Assembly (NCBI GenBank): GCA_030157545.1
Contig: JAOAUN010000025.1
Span: 124,001-188,000 of the forward strand
Source of the DNA: Burkholderiaceae bacterium
Lineage (GTDB): Bacteria; Pseudomonadota; Gammaproteobacteria; Burkholderiales; Burkholderiaceae_D
Length of the DNA stretch: 64,000 nucleotides
Direction: 5' to 3'
In this document: piece by piece, positions 1 to 8,643 of the stretch
Layout: the number at the start of each line of letters is the position of its first letter
Position numbering within the stretch: position 1 is the stretch's first letter
Position numbers and translations under genes: made by a program
Notes under the pieces: generated by a model
Told to the model about the DNA's origin: nothing
Databases searched by the model: none
The model's input: the letters and a program-made list of their open reading frames with translations, nothing else

Positions 1-312
1 CATACCGAGCAATGTCGCAACCGTGATTTGCAAAATTGCGCCTGGCAAGGCTATCTTTTTGACCTCCATAAGGTCATCGAGTGAAAAATGTAAGCCAACA
101 CCAAACATCAGCAACATCACACCGATTTCAGCCAGCTGCCCTGCGAGTTCGGCATCAGCAATAAACCCAGGAGTAAATGGACCAAGAACAATGCCTGCGA
201 GCAGATAACCGACAAGCGGCGGAAGCTTTAATTTTGCGAAAACAAATCCAAAGATAAGTGCCAATCCAAGTGCGGAAGCAATCGTTGTTATCAGACTGAC
301 GTTATGAGGCAT
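1..312 (-). CDS. Kef-type cation:proton antiporter (CPA2), N-terminal part
   Basis: The reading frame starts at ATG 312 and runs off the left edge, so only the first 104 residues are visible. They form hydrophobic helices with the signature of the CPA2 family: the stretch PPLVGYLLAGIVLGP followed by an ExGVMLLMFGVGLHFS segment, which matches the first helices of KefB/KefC/YbaL proteins. Such proteins exchange K+ or Na+ for protons across the inner membrane and often carry a C-terminal RCK (TrkA-N) domain, which would lie outside the window. The 250 bases between this start and the next gene contain no supported gene and probably hold its promoter. The family call is firm from the N-terminus; the ion and the subfamily cannot be decided. 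Confidence 0.85.
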   Translation of the reverse strand, partial: MPHNVSLITTIASALGLALIFGFVFAKLKLPPLVGYLLAGIVLGPFTPGFIADAELAGQLAEIGVMLLMFGVGLHFSLDDLMEVKKIALPGAILQITVATLLGM

Positions 313-562
313 TCGTTACGATCCCGAGTGATGTTTTAATGCTTAAACTGCAGCGCATATCCCACTGCATTCAGTGAAAAAAATTATGTACTTGAGTAGT
401 TTGGCTTAGCTAAAAGGGTGAGCCAGGGTTTGAGCATCATTCACAGCTCAAACGTACACGCATTAAATTTTTTATTTTACTTCGATTCTACGATTGGTTT
501 ATTTACCGTATTCGTTTCAAGAATAAACAAGGACACGAATAAGGAAAGGAATTGGACACGAA

Positions 563-1018
563 TTACAATGAAACCTGCTCGGTATGCCCAAAGCCTTTTT
601 GATAATCGAGTATAGAAGCAAGCTCCGGTACGATCTTCAAAAATACAATGTCGTCGGGAACGCTGCTTGGCACCCATTGATTCAGCTGCGGATGCCGACC
701 ACGTAAACAGGCGGTCGCGTGCGCTACTTCATCCGGGGCTTGCAGAATGTGAGCATGAGCCGCCATGGATAGTCCCTTGATGTGCATCCAGTCTGAATAA
801 GGCAAATTAACGGTCAGCGAGACTTTATTGCAGCGACGGATATTGGCTGCTTTCTGGCTATCCTTACCTATGCCGGCGTAAAGTATCGTGCCGTCGTTGG
901 CGTAACTGATCGTCGTCGCTTGCGGATACCCATCAGGCCTGACCGTAGCCAGGGTCAGGTCTTGAGCCTCTCGAAGTATCTCAACAATCTTGTCTTGGAC
1001 AGCTTGATTCATGTGCAT
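563..1018 (-). CDS. Pyridoxamine 5'-phosphate oxidase-like split-barrel flavoprotein
   Basis: This is a 151-residue soluble protein. The N-terminal half (DLTLATVRPDGYPQATTISYA) is typical of the FMN-binding split barrel of the PNPOx-like superfamily: a strand, a turn with DG.P, then a second strand. It is followed by SQKAANIRRCNKVSLTV, which resembles the region that contacts the flavin phosphate. Family members are small FMN or F420 oxidoreductases, haem-binding proteins or general stress proteins, and true PdxH is longer with a conserved C-terminus absent here. It lies next to Hsp20 and a CBS-domain gene on the same strand, which suits a general stress role. The exact substrate cannot be deduced. 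ATG at 1012 is an alternative start. Confidence 0.72.
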   Translation of the reverse strand: MHMNQAVQDKIVEILREAQDLTLATVRPDGYPQATTISYANDGTILYAGIGKDSQKAANIRRCNKVSLTVNLPYSDWMHIKGLSMAAHAHILQAPDEVAHATACLRGRHPQLNQWVPSSVPDDIVFLKIVPELASILDYQKGFGHTEQVSL

Positions 1019-1068
1019 GCCCCACTCTGAGCAGACAGTCGCCCTACACGCTGGGCAGATACTGGCTA

Positions 1069-1533
1069 TTATTTGATGGACAGGGTCTTACTGATGCTGC
1101 CGGACTTTTTGGGCAGTGACAGCTTTAGTACGCCGTTTTCATACTCGGCTTGCGCACCTTGCTCGTCAATTTCCTGCGGCAGGGTAAAACTGCGATATTG
1201 CTGTCCCAGATAGCGTTCACGGCGTACCACATTACCGCCCTCTTTTTGCTCTTGTTCAACTGTCGTCTGTGCTTGAATCGAAACTGTATTACCTTCTATC
1301 GCAACTTTGATGTCTTCCTTTTTCATTCCCGGAATATCCGCCTTGACCACATAGTCCTTATCTGTTTCTTCGACGTCCATGCGGATACGCGGCTCAGCTT
1401 CATAGCCACGCATACCTGGCATAAGGGAAAATTCTTTCATCATGTCATCTATGCTGCGCAAGGGATCAAAGCGAAATGGATCTAAGCGAACCAGCTCGGT
1501 AAAAGGGTCGGAACGGATCAAATTGCGTGCCAT
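1069..1533 (-). CDS. Small heat shock protein Hsp20 (alpha-crystallin domain)
   Basis: This 154-residue ATP-independent holdase binds unfolding proteins in the cytoplasm. The N-terminal arm contains repeated DPF/DPFRFDP motifs and an MMKEF segment. The alpha-crystallin domain follows, with RMDVEETDKDYVVKADIPGM, the A.YENGVLKLSLPK strand-turn, and a short C-terminal tail. The frame is open further upstream to 1626, but ATG 1533 is preceded at normal spacing by GGAGAA and begins the usual MARNLIRSDPF of proteobacterial Hsp20, so this start was chosen. The CBS-domain gene lies about 100 bases upstream on the same strand, and that gap may carry a heat-shock promoter; no clear RpoH consensus was identified by eye. 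Confidence 0.93.
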   Translation of the reverse strand: MARNLIRSDPFTELVRLDPFRFDPLRSIDDMMKEFSLMPGMRGYEAEPRIRMDVEETDKDYVVKADIPGMKKEDIKVAIEGNTVSIQAQTTVEQEQKEGGNVVRRERYLGQQYRSFTLPQEIDEQGAQAEYENGVLKLSLPKKSGSISKTLSIK

Positions 1534-1630
1534 AGGATTCTCCATAATGTCGGATTGCGAAGCAGTGCTTTCATAGCATACGATCCTGCAGGATGGTGGG
1601 TCTGAGCATTCGCAATTTCTGCTCATGTCA

Positions 1631-2083
1631 TTACTTGCGCAAGCTCGCTTCCCTGCCCGGCTGCTCGACCATGGCAGCGGCCATTAGTGAGAGTTCGGAT
1701 GCCAGCAAATTGATAATATCGTCAGAGGTAATGATGCCGAACAAGTTGCCTGCATGAGCGAGAACCGGCAGGCGCCTGATTTTTCTGTTTCGCATTAGAT
1801 TGATGGCCTCTGTCAAACTGGCATCTTCCCGCACCGATACCAGCGGTGCAGTCATCAAGTCACCTGCTGTGAATAACTTGGCATCAATGTCGAGTGCAAT
1901 GCTTTCGACCAGAATGTCGCGATCCGTCACAATCCCGACAGGAATACGCAATCCATCATTATTAATTTCGATCACGATAACGTCGCCGACGTGATGCCGT
2001 CGCATCAAGCCGGCAACCAGCGCGATACCGGTGTTTGCGTCGCAACAAATCACATTCATATTGCAATAGTCCCGGATCAGCAT
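1631..2083 (-). CDS. CBS-domain pair protein
   Basis: This 150-residue protein consists almost entirely of two CBS domains (Bateman module). The first, about residues 10-65, contains RRHHVGDVIVIE and PVGIVTDRDIL; the second, about 75-135, contains the typical L.EAINLMRNRKIRRLPVL and GIITSDDIINLL. Such stand-alone pairs bind adenine nucleotides or related ligands and regulate a partner, but the partner is not evident here. It is transcribed in the same direction as the Hsp20 and flavoprotein genes downstream, suggesting a small stress-related group. The C-terminal tail after the second CBS domain is short and unremarkable. Confidence 0.87.
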   Translation of the reverse strand: MLIRDYCNMNVICCDANTGIALVAGLMRRHHVGDVIVIEINNDGLRIPVGIVTDRDILVESIALDIDAKLFTAGDLMTAPLVSVREDASLTEAINLMRNRKIRRLPVLAHAGNLFGIITSDDIINLLASELSLMAAAMVEQPGREASLRK

Positions 2084-2201
2084 GGTGCTCCCGATTACAA
2101 CAGTGAGTAGTAGTCATTAAATGAAGTACTTTGATTGACAGCGCTAAGCTTATGCAACAAGATCAAGATCATGCTGTTTCTCTTCCGGAGGCAATACCAT
2201 C

Positions 2202-2531
2202 ATGCACCCCGAAACCAGGCATTCATCGTCAGCGATAGCCCAAAATGAAGAACATGCAGACTTCAGTCTTGAACGGATCAGCAGGCTGGTCTCTGATCTG
2301 GAGCAGGAACTGGCGAAAGCGCCGACAGGCTCGCCGCGTCTACATGATTTGCGTAACGAACTTGACGCGCTCAAGCACACGCTCTCAAGCACTGAGCATC
2401 CAGACAAGACCATCAAGCAATTGCACGATATGCGTGCCAGCTTGTCTGAATTTGCCGCCAGTGTTGAAGGCGAAATCCTCAAGGACACACCTTATCTGAC
2501 TGAACTGGGCCGCATACTCGGTCTCATGTAA
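2202..2531 (+). CDS. Small predicted helical protein of unknown function
   Basis: The gene encodes 109 residues, mostly charged and heptad-like, predicted by eye to be helical (LERISRLVSDLEQELAK, LHDLRNELDALKHTL, DMRASLSEFAASVEGEI). The end, PYLTELGRILGLM, recalls the C-terminus of the DUF4404 family, but the match is weak and was not tested. There is no signal peptide or membrane segment. A GGAGG lies about 10 bases before the ATG. A clear hairpin terminator follows at 2570-2601, so it is probably a single-gene unit. The codon use looks like its neighbours. It could be a cytoplasmic accessory protein; no function is proposed. Confidence 0.6.
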   Translation: MHPETRHSSSAIAQNEEHADFSLERISRLVSDLEQELAKAPTGSPRLHDLRNELDALKHTLSSTEHPDKTIKQLHDMRASLSEFAASVEGEILKDTPYLTELGRILGLM

Positions 2532-2569
2532 GGTAACTGTCTCGCATTAAGCACTACATATTCTCTTCA

Positions 2570-2601
2570 GGGCGGCAACTTTTGCCGCCCCGTTTTGTCT
2601 T
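2570..2601 (+). terminator. Rho-independent terminator after the 109-residue gene
   Basis: A perfect GC-rich stem (GGGCGGCAA paired with TTGCCGCCC, very short loop) is followed by a T-rich tract (CGTTTTGTCTT). It sits about 40 bases beyond the stop codon at 2531 and just before the FtsH-like gene. Confidence 0.75.
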
Positions 2602-2690
2602 ATTTCGGCTTGTCATCAATCCTTGCGCCAACCCGGCGCGTCACTGCCGTTCCATGCCGCTAATCCGCGGCATGATCTTTGAGACTAACG

Positions 2691-4640
2691 ATGCCCAATT
2701 TTTCTTCTCTGGCGCAATCCCTGAAAAAAAGTTATTTGCGCGCCGCGATTTTTTCTGCCGTTGTTCTGGCAATTATCATCGCCTCCCTGCAACACGAACC
2801 CAAGTTGATACTGAGTTCGCCGGTTGTGCAAAGTCAGGATATTTCGCTTATAACGAAGCTGGTTGCCAAGCGCAGCGAGCTTGAATACTTGCTACTCGCG
2901 CAGCCGTTATCGGACTTCCCCCGCTATGTCATTAAGTACAAAGACCAACCACAGATATTGGTCGTGAAAGTACCCAGTACTTCGCACATCAATCTGGAGC
3001 GTGAAGTCCTGCTGAAAAACGATATTCCATATGCCATCGCCCAGCCCGAATGGCTACTCAATCATAAGGAAGTGCTGCAGGACCCAAGCTCGCAGAATGA
3101 CTTCTGGCAGTCAACCGGCGCCTTTTTGGCGCGCAATGCAATCGGTCTTCTCTTGCTGCTCTTCATGCTGTTCGCTCTCAAAAAAGGATTGCCGGGGTTA
3201 GGCTTTGCAAGCCCTGTAATCAAACCGGAAAACTTAAAAGGGAGCATGGATGATCTGGTCGGGATGGAAGATATCAAACGTGAAGTGGCGCATCTTGAGG
3301 ACATGATTCGTCATCGTGACATCTATAAATCACATAATATCGACAAGCCCTTTAATGTCATGCTGACCGGTCCTGCCGGTACGGGCAAGACCAAACTCGC
3401 CGGCTATCTTGCCAAGAAACTCGATATTCCGTTGATACAGGCATCAGGATCCGGCCTCGAATCTGGTCTGGTTGGCGGCGGCTCCAAGGCCTTGAATGCC
3501 ATCTACAAGAAAGCCTGCGCGCAGGGACGTTGCCTGATTTTTCTGGATGAGGCACAGACATTATTTATGCCGCGCGGTCGTGGTGAGCGCAAATGGGATG
3601 ACGATACCGCCAACACCTTGCTCGGTTTGCTAGACGGGATCAAGAGCGATGAAGGGCGCGATGTAATCTGGGTCGTCGCATCGAACTTCGATGAATGCAG
3701 CACTGAAATGGATGAGGCGATGCTGCGGCGCTTTACCGTCAAGATTAATTTCCGGCTGCCTAACAAGTCGGAACGACGTGAATTGCTGCAAGTATTTTTG
3801 CGACGCAAGGATGAAAAATGTGTCGCCTGGGATCGGCTCGATTTGAATTATGTTGCCGAAATTACGGCGAACCTCTCACCTGCCCTGCTCGAAGCCGTCG
3901 TCGAGCGCGCTAGCATGATAGCGATCGAAGAAAATAAGCAGATTGACTCCGAGCTGTTATGCCGCGCTTTCGAGCGTTGCGCAATCGGCCTGACCGATCG
4001 TGCTATGAGTGCCGATAAGGACAAGCAAAGAGAGCGAGTAGCTTTGCATGAGCTTGGGCATTTTTTCATGCAGATTGATCCGTTTCTGCGGCAAGGCCTG
4101 CCGCTTAACCAAGTCAAGGCACAATCAAGCTTGCTTAAGATTAGTACCGAGTCTGTATCCAAGCTTGGCGCACTAGGCTATGTGCTGTCGGCGTCGCACG
4201 ATAACGGTCTGCAAACACTGGAAGAATTAGAGCAGGATGTGATGCAGCTCTATGGCGGAGTCGCAGCGGAAGAATTCTTCTATGGCGCGCGTGGCATTTC
4301 TATCGGTAGTCAAAACGACATTCAGAAAGCGACTGCCAGGCTGGATCTGATGGTGAATCAACTCTCCATGTATTCCCATACAAAAATTGATTATCATCAC
4401 TTTCATCGCGAAGGAACTGGCGACGATGCGCTCCATCAATTGGAAGTCAAATCAGATGAGTTGTACTCGCGCACGCTGCAAGCTATCAAAGGTTATGCCG
4501 AATTGATAGCAGCGATCAAGACCACGCTGCTGGAGCGCTATGTGTTGTCGAAGGATGAGGTGTTTGCCCTACTCGATGAACTGATGACGACCCGGACCAA
4601 TGCACCGCATGTAGCGCAACTGGCCCCGACTTTTCATTAA
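2691..4640 (+). CDS. Divergent FtsH-like membrane AAA+ zinc metalloprotease
   Basis: The 649-residue protein has the FtsH layout: membrane helix at about 17-35, a roughly 110-residue periplasmic part, a second helix at about 150-163, an AAA+ module, then an M41-like peptidase domain. Walker A is GPAGTGKT (227-234), Walker B ends FLDEAQ (about 284-289) and the second region of homology is AMLRRF. The zinc motif is HELGH (453-457), and a third ligand is likely in the GSQNDIQKAT motif (Asp about 543), the counterpart of GASNDI in FtsH. The sequence is clearly divergent from classical FtsH: DEAQ replaces DEID, HELGH replaces HEAGH, and the peptidase domain is shortened. It is therefore probably a second, specialised FtsH-type protease rather than the essential one. 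A TTG four codons upstream is an alternative start. Confidence 0.87.
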   Translation: MPNFSSLAQSLKKSYLRAAIFSAVVLAIIIASLQHEPKLILSSPVVQSQDISLITKLVAKRSELEYLLLAQPLSDFPRYVIKYKDQPQILVVKVPSTSHINLEREVLLKNDIPYAIAQPEWLLNHKEVLQDPSSQNDFWQSTGAFLARNAIGLLLLLFMLFALKKGLPGLGFASPVIKPENLKGSMDDLVGMEDIKREVAHLEDMIRHRDIYKSHNIDKPFNVMLTGPAGTGKTKLAGYLAKKLDIPLIQASGSGLESGLVGGGSKALNAIYKKACAQGRCLIFLDEAQTLFMPRGRGERKWDDDTANTLLGLLDGIKSDEGRDVIWVVASNFDECSTEMDEAMLRRFTVKINFRLPNKSERRELLQVFLRRKDEKCVAWDRLDLNYVAEITANLSPALLEAVVERASMIAIEENKQIDSELLCRAFERCAIGLTDRAMSADKDKQRERVALHELGHFFMQIDPFLRQGLPLNQVKAQSSLLKISTESVSKLGALGYVLSASHDNGLQTLEELEQDVMQLYGGVAAEEFFYGARGISIGSQNDIQKATARLDLMVNQLSMYSHTKIDYHHFHREGTGDDALHQLEVKSDELYSRTLQAIKGYAELIAAIKTTLLERYVLSKDEVFALLDELMTTRTNAPHVAQLAPTFH

Positions 4641-4657
4641 CCATAACGCGTCAATAA

Positions 4658-4915
4658 TTAACAGAAAGAGAAATGCTCCAGCGTAAGCGGCTGGGGCATT
4701 TCGTTTTTTCCCTCTTCCAGCAGCTGTTCAACAGCAAGCTGCACCTTCATCTTCAACTGCAAATAGGCGTCGACCTGATCTAGCTGCGTATCCTGCCCGC
4801 GACAAAGCATATATAAGGCCTCGGCAGAAACTGGACAGCGATAAATTTTGTCATCAATGTTGACGGTAAAGACCGTGCAATCACGTTCTAACGCTTTGGC
4901 TTTGATCAAGTGCAT
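4658..4915 (-). CDS. Small protein resembling DUF1488
   Basis: This 85-residue protein has a good ribosome binding site (AGGGG six to seven bases before the ATG). The arrangement VFTVNIDDKIYRCPVSAEAL followed by a charged helical half resembles the DUF1488 family (a small domain of two strands, a conserved C.VS.EAL motif, then helices), but I rate this a resemblance only. It is convergent with the FtsH-like gene, and its last codons coincide with a hairpin and T-run that look like the terminator of that gene. Function unknown. Confidence 0.6.
   Translation of the reverse strand: MHLIKAKALERDCTVFTVNIDDKIYRCPVSAEALYMLCRGQDTQLDQVDAYLQLKMKVQLAVEQLLEEGKNEMPQPLTLEHFSFC
4671..4710 (+). terminator. 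Terminator of the FtsH-like gene, overlapping the opposing gene's 3' end
   Basis: A 12-base-pair stem (AAATGCTCCAGC with GCTGGGGCATTT, one wobble) and a seven-base loop are followed by TCGTTTTTTC. The structure lies 30 bases past the stop of the FtsH-like gene and inside the last codons of the convergent small gene. Confidence 0.7.
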
Positions 4916-5131
4916 GCTTGCCCCTGCTGGCTGATTGTTTAATTGATTCGAAAAAACGCTTCATGCCAAGTCGGATAATAAAATTTGACTTCATATTAAT
5001 GCCATTCAGCATTTGAAAGCGTTTTGCCGTCGACAAATCTCTGACATATATCCATAAATGACTCCGCGTAGGAGTCAAGGTTCATGGCGCCGTCGGTTTA
5101 CAGTAAAAAATCAGGATGGCTAAAATTTGCG

Positions 5132-6367
5132 TCAGGAAAACTTTTTTTCATCCTCCGTCTGCTTGACAAAATCCGCAAAAAATTCAGGCCATTCTGCTAT
5201 GAGAATTGATTTCACCGCATTGGCATACCAGCCAGGAGCAAGTAGATGCGACTCATGCGGGCTGCCGTAGATAAGTGGATAAATCATCCTGGTAATGATG
5301 GTATCAATGCCCAGATTCGAGCGGGCAGTCTGAATTATTTCATCGGATAGCAAGGGGTTTTCTTTTGCCCATTTAACTAGTTCACGATCCATCAATTTCC
5401 AGCCATTGATCAAAGCGGCAGGTAATTTCGACGTCGCCAGCGAGTGCTTTCCCATTCCCAATGACATATCCACTGCAGCTCTAGCCTGCGGCTGCATGCT
5501 TTCTATGGCTGCTTGTTTGAGTTCTTCTTTACGAATTGAGTCGATGGTAATTTGTGCATAAGCCGGGTTACTTTCCAAAGCTGCGAGCTTCATTGTCAGG
5601 AGCGTTTTTCCTGCAATACTATTGCGTAAAGACTGTCCAAACAGCGCATTCAGGATTTCGGCATGCGGTACGAATTCTTTATCATTCGTAGTAGGCAGTA
5701 TCGCTAATAAATGCGGGTGGATTTTGCTTTTTGGTATCTGGCAATCTGAACGAGAAATCGAACGAATAATAGCTTCTGTCAAGATTGGCTTGCCAGGTGG
5801 GGAAGACAAAATCGCGCTGTCAGATTGTTTGATATTTACTTTTGGTTTGCTTGCCGCAAGCTTTGCTGCCTTGATCCATGATTTAGCGAATTCTTCAGAG
5901 AGCTCTTCCAAATTCATGTCTGCGTGGTGAATATCCGCAGTTGCAATCATTTTGGGTGGTGCACTGGAACGAGATGACGGATCGCGCTTCTGGAGTGAAG
6001 GTCTAGTACTACCGTCTGTGGAAATATAAGGTTTTTTTTCTATGCGATGCCTACTTGACGGAGGAAGCTCATCCTCAAAGGCGCGCGGCGACTTAGGTGA
6101 TTGTGAGGATTCTGTGCGTACTGAAAGGGATGTCTTAACGCTCGGTTTGAAGGGTGAAACGTGGTCAGACGTCATATCTGCATCGGATGGAAACGGTATT
6201 TTAGGTGTGATTTTTCTAGTCTTTTCCAGGGACAACATGACGGGGGCGGATCCCCGTTTTAAAGACTTTGAAGGGCTAACACTGTCATTGAAGGTACTAA
6301 CTTGAACTGTTCCTGATGATGATGTTGAAGTCGTAGGTGAAGATACTGTGAGTGTTATTGAATTCAT
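5132..6367 (-). CDS. Effector-like protein, Ser/Pro-rich N-terminus (paralogue of next gene)
   Basis: This 411-residue protein matches no family I can name. The first 140 residues are disordered in character, rich in Ser, Thr, Pro and Lys, with no signal peptide; this is common in type III secreted effectors. Residues about 190-400 form a predicted helical module that is clearly related to the neighbouring 675-residue protein: both have an ALFG..LRNS motif, then L..LP.AL(I/L)N, then a W(Y/F)A.A(V/I) motif. Both also carry a PKSPR tetrad-plus in the N-terminal part (here at 91-95). The segment TRMIYPLIYGSPHES (359-373) faintly recalls the FLRFINPAIVSP motif of RasGAP domains; this is speculative. 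AAGG eight bases before the ATG supports the start. The DNA is AT-rich compared with flanking house-keeping genes. Secretion is inferred from the adjacent chaperone genes. Confidence 0.7.
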   Translation of the reverse strand: MNSITLTVSSPTTSTSSSGTVQVSTFNDSVSPSKSLKRGSAPVMLSLEKTRKITPKIPFPSDADMTSDHVSPFKPSVKTSLSVRTESSQSPKSPRAFEDELPPSSRHRIEKKPYISTDGSTRPSLQKRDPSSRSSAPPKMIATADIHHADMNLEELSEEFAKSWIKAAKLAASKPKVNIKQSDSAILSSPPGKPILTEAIIRSISRSDCQIPKSKIHPHLLAILPTTNDKEFVPHAEILNALFGQSLRNSIAGKTLLTMKLAALESNPAYAQITIDSIRKEELKQAAIESMQPQARAAVDMSLGMGKHSLATSKLPAALINGWKLMDRELVKWAKENPLLSDEIIQTARSNLGIDTIITRMIYPLIYGSPHESHLLAPGWYANAVKSILIAEWPEFFADFVKQTEDEKKFS

Positions 6368-6427
6368 TTTTCAACCTTTATGAACCTGAAAACGAAGTAA
6401 TAAGCTGCATATTTTTTACTATGTGTT

Positions 6428-8455
6428 TTATTCGTCATATTTTTCCTCTGAACTAGATTCGCGCAATTGCGTAGACCTTACGGTCGTTGACGCCGTGACA
6501 CTTGATGATGTATGTGCAGATGAAGGCGTGTCTGACGATGTGGTGATTGGCGCGCTACTTAACGTACTTTCTGAAGAATTCTCGCGCCTGTTACTTTCTG
6601 AATTCTGACGCAGCTTTTCTGTAAAATTAATGTCTTTACTGAAGGCAGTGGTGCGTCTTTTTTTCTTTGCATTAAATTCGCTTTCAAACAAGTTATCCAG
6701 TTTTTCAATAACATCCTTAATTTTTTGTTCTGTCTTAAAACCTCCGTTGCGTTTCATTTCTTCGTATTCACGAACTGCCAATTTCAGATTCAGGATGACG
6801 TTGCTTACTGTGATTTTCAGTGCTGGATCAAAAGAAATATTTTGATTCTCATTAATGAATTTTAAAAAATCAGTACCCATGTCATCAAAGCCACATTGTG
6901 TTTTTATTTCGTCCAGTTTTTTTTTGTAATCTCTTTCCAGCTTCACATTTGCCAACATGGCATGACTGTTTGCCCGGCTATGACCTCTATGCCTTTCTCT
7001 TTTCTGCAATTCATTGATGCGATTCTTTTTAAGTTCTATCAACTTGAATTTTTTTATTGCTTCATCTTCACGAGTCTCAGCTTCAACTTTTTCTAAAAAC
7101 TTCTTTTTCAAGTCTGTTGGCATTCTGGTGTTCGACTGCCCCAAAAAATCATTGGATAAAGATTTGATTCCCTCTCCAAGTGCTTCAATAATTGCGCTTG
7201 CAAACCAGGATTCCACTTGTGAAGGACGCTCCGGAAACCCATCCATAGCCATTACTTGGGCGAATCGTGTCACGACCATATCAAAAAGAAAATGCAGGCG
7301 GGCGTCGTTCATTTCCCTTGCTCTTAATTTTGAAGAAGTCATGCAAACTTCCAGAAGCTTCTTATCGCCTTCGAAAAGTAAATTCAAAAGAGCTGTCGGT
7401 AAGGCAGATCCCAATATTTTTTTATGATTGCCAAGAATGTTGTCGGCAATATTTTGAGCGTGCGGCTTGAGCAAGGAAAAATATTTTTGTTTTATTTCGG
7501 GATCTGTTTCGCCAAATACCACGGAGCCATCATCGAGTAATTTGGCTTTTTCAATTTCACTATCAACATTTTTCCATGCAGGGCTATTTCTTAATTCATC
7601 ACCGAATAATGCTATGAGCAATTCAGATATGGAAGTGATCCCGTTGTCAGGAAATTCCGTCAGATGCGTCAAGACTTGGGGTATAGCTTTGACAGCGAAA
7701 TAAATATCTTCTCTGCCAAACGCACCGATCGATCCTGAAGTTAATGTATTAATTTCATATTTCTTGAAGATTAAATACAGTATGGCTCGTGAGCAATCTT
7801 CAATACTTGGAGGAGATGCCTTAGACGGAGTAGATTTTTCAGTATTGATTGTTGATGTACTTGTCGATGATGATGATCTATCTGAAGAAAATATATTTGT
7901 GTTGCGGGGAGTCGATGACGTAGCAGTGGTCGTTTCCTCAGTCTTTTGATGTAATAACCTCGTAGGTGCCAATATTTTGGTACGGCGTACCTGGAATATG
8001 GGCTCAGAGCTTGACGGAGGCTCTGGCTGAAAATCGACAACTTGGTTACTTGGGAAAGAATTCTTTTCGTTCTCCTCTTTTTCATCTACAGAAGGTTTAT
8101 GTTTTTCTTCAAGCGAAATTTTCAATTCATTTCGCGGTGACGTTTTTTCTGACAAAGTTGAATTCTTGCTCTTCAAAAGCCGCGGAGATTTCGGTATCTG
8201 TCGCGGCGATAAATTCATTTCCTTTATTTTTGACGAATTTTGTTCTACTGGTATTTGTAATTTCATTTCTGGTTTTTTTTTACTTGGCTGCGCGTTCACA
8301 TCATGTAGTTCACTAGTGCTAGCCGCAGAATTGGATGATGTGATGTTCAGGCTATCTTCTGTCATGCCCTCATCAGGTTTTGGATTGATATTCGCATCAA
8401 TTATTAGATTGTTCTCATGCAGATTAGTACGGCTATTGGTGCGAGTTAACGACAT
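6428..8455 (-). CDS. Large effector-like protein with helical module and basic tail
   Basis: The gene encodes 675 residues from ATG 8455, which has GGAGAA at good spacing; the frame stays open ten codons further. Residues 1-220 are polar and low-complexity, with PKSPR at 88-92 and Ser/Thr runs. Residues about 218-440 hold the module shared with the protein encoded just downstream (ALFGDELRNS, ALPTALLNLL, WFASAIIEAL). Residues about 445-525 are strongly charged and probably coiled coil. A KKKRR cluster at 597-601 resembles a eukaryotic nuclear localisation signal, and the last 60 residues are again Ser/Thr-rich. There is no signal peptide. The gene lies downstream of two CesT-type chaperone genes and a probable terminator, so it likely has its own promoter in 8456-8576. 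AT-rich composition suggests horizontal acquisition. A type III effector is the best guess; no activity can be assigned. Confidence 0.72.
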   Translation of the reverse strand: MSLTRTNSRTNLHENNLIIDANINPKPDEGMTEDSLNITSSNSAASTSELHDVNAQPSKKKPEMKLQIPVEQNSSKIKEMNLSPRQIPKSPRLLKSKNSTLSEKTSPRNELKISLEEKHKPSVDEKEENEKNSFPSNQVVDFQPEPPSSSEPIFQVRRTKILAPTRLLHQKTEETTTATSSTPRNTNIFSSDRSSSSTSTSTINTEKSTPSKASPPSIEDCSRAILYLIFKKYEINTLTSGSIGAFGREDIYFAVKAIPQVLTHLTEFPDNGITSISELLIALFGDELRNSPAWKNVDSEIEKAKLLDDGSVVFGETDPEIKQKYFSLLKPHAQNIADNILGNHKKILGSALPTALLNLLFEGDKKLLEVCMTSSKLRAREMNDARLHFLFDMVVTRFAQVMAMDGFPERPSQVESWFASAIIEALGEGIKSLSNDFLGQSNTRMPTDLKKKFLEKVEAETREDEAIKKFKLIELKKNRINELQKRERHRGHSRANSHAMLANVKLERDYKKKLDEIKTQCGFDDMGTDFLKFINENQNISFDPALKITVSNVILNLKLAVREYEEMKRNGGFKTEQKIKDVIEKLDNLFESEFNAKKKRRTTAFSKDINFTEKLRQNSESNRRENSSESTLSSAPITTSSDTPSSAHTSSSVTASTTVRSTQLRESSSEEKYDE

Positions 8456-8571
8456 TAGTTCTCCAGATTTGCAGGTGGTTGGCATCTATCTTTGTTCCAT
8501 TGAAGGAACGCTGGATTTGGTAACACCCCCTTGATACTTGTTCGCTTTTTTTCTGAGATTCAATCGAAATT

Positions 8572-8594
8572 GAAAACGGACGCCTAAGCGTCCG
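8572..8594 (-). terminator. Probable terminator between chaperone and effector genes
   Basis: A perfect 7-bp stem (CGGACGC, loop CTAA/TTAG, GCGTCCG) is followed on the minus strand by TTTTC. It lies 50 bases after the second chaperone gene and about 120 bases before the large effector-like gene. The T-run is short, so termination may be partial. Confidence 0.55.
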
Positions 8595-8643
8595 AAAAAG
8601 TGAAAAATCTGTGATTTATGTAGGCGATTAACGATTGCGGAAA

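Noticed and set aside
418..677. Overlapping frames of 65 and 66 codons on opposite strands
   Set aside because: No ribosome site, no recognisable motif, AT-rich intergenic composition; one overlaps the flavoprotein gene.
4881..5078. 65-codon frame on the minus strand upstream of the DUF1488-like gene
   Set aside because: It overlaps the start of that gene, has no ribosome site, and its translation is not protein-like.
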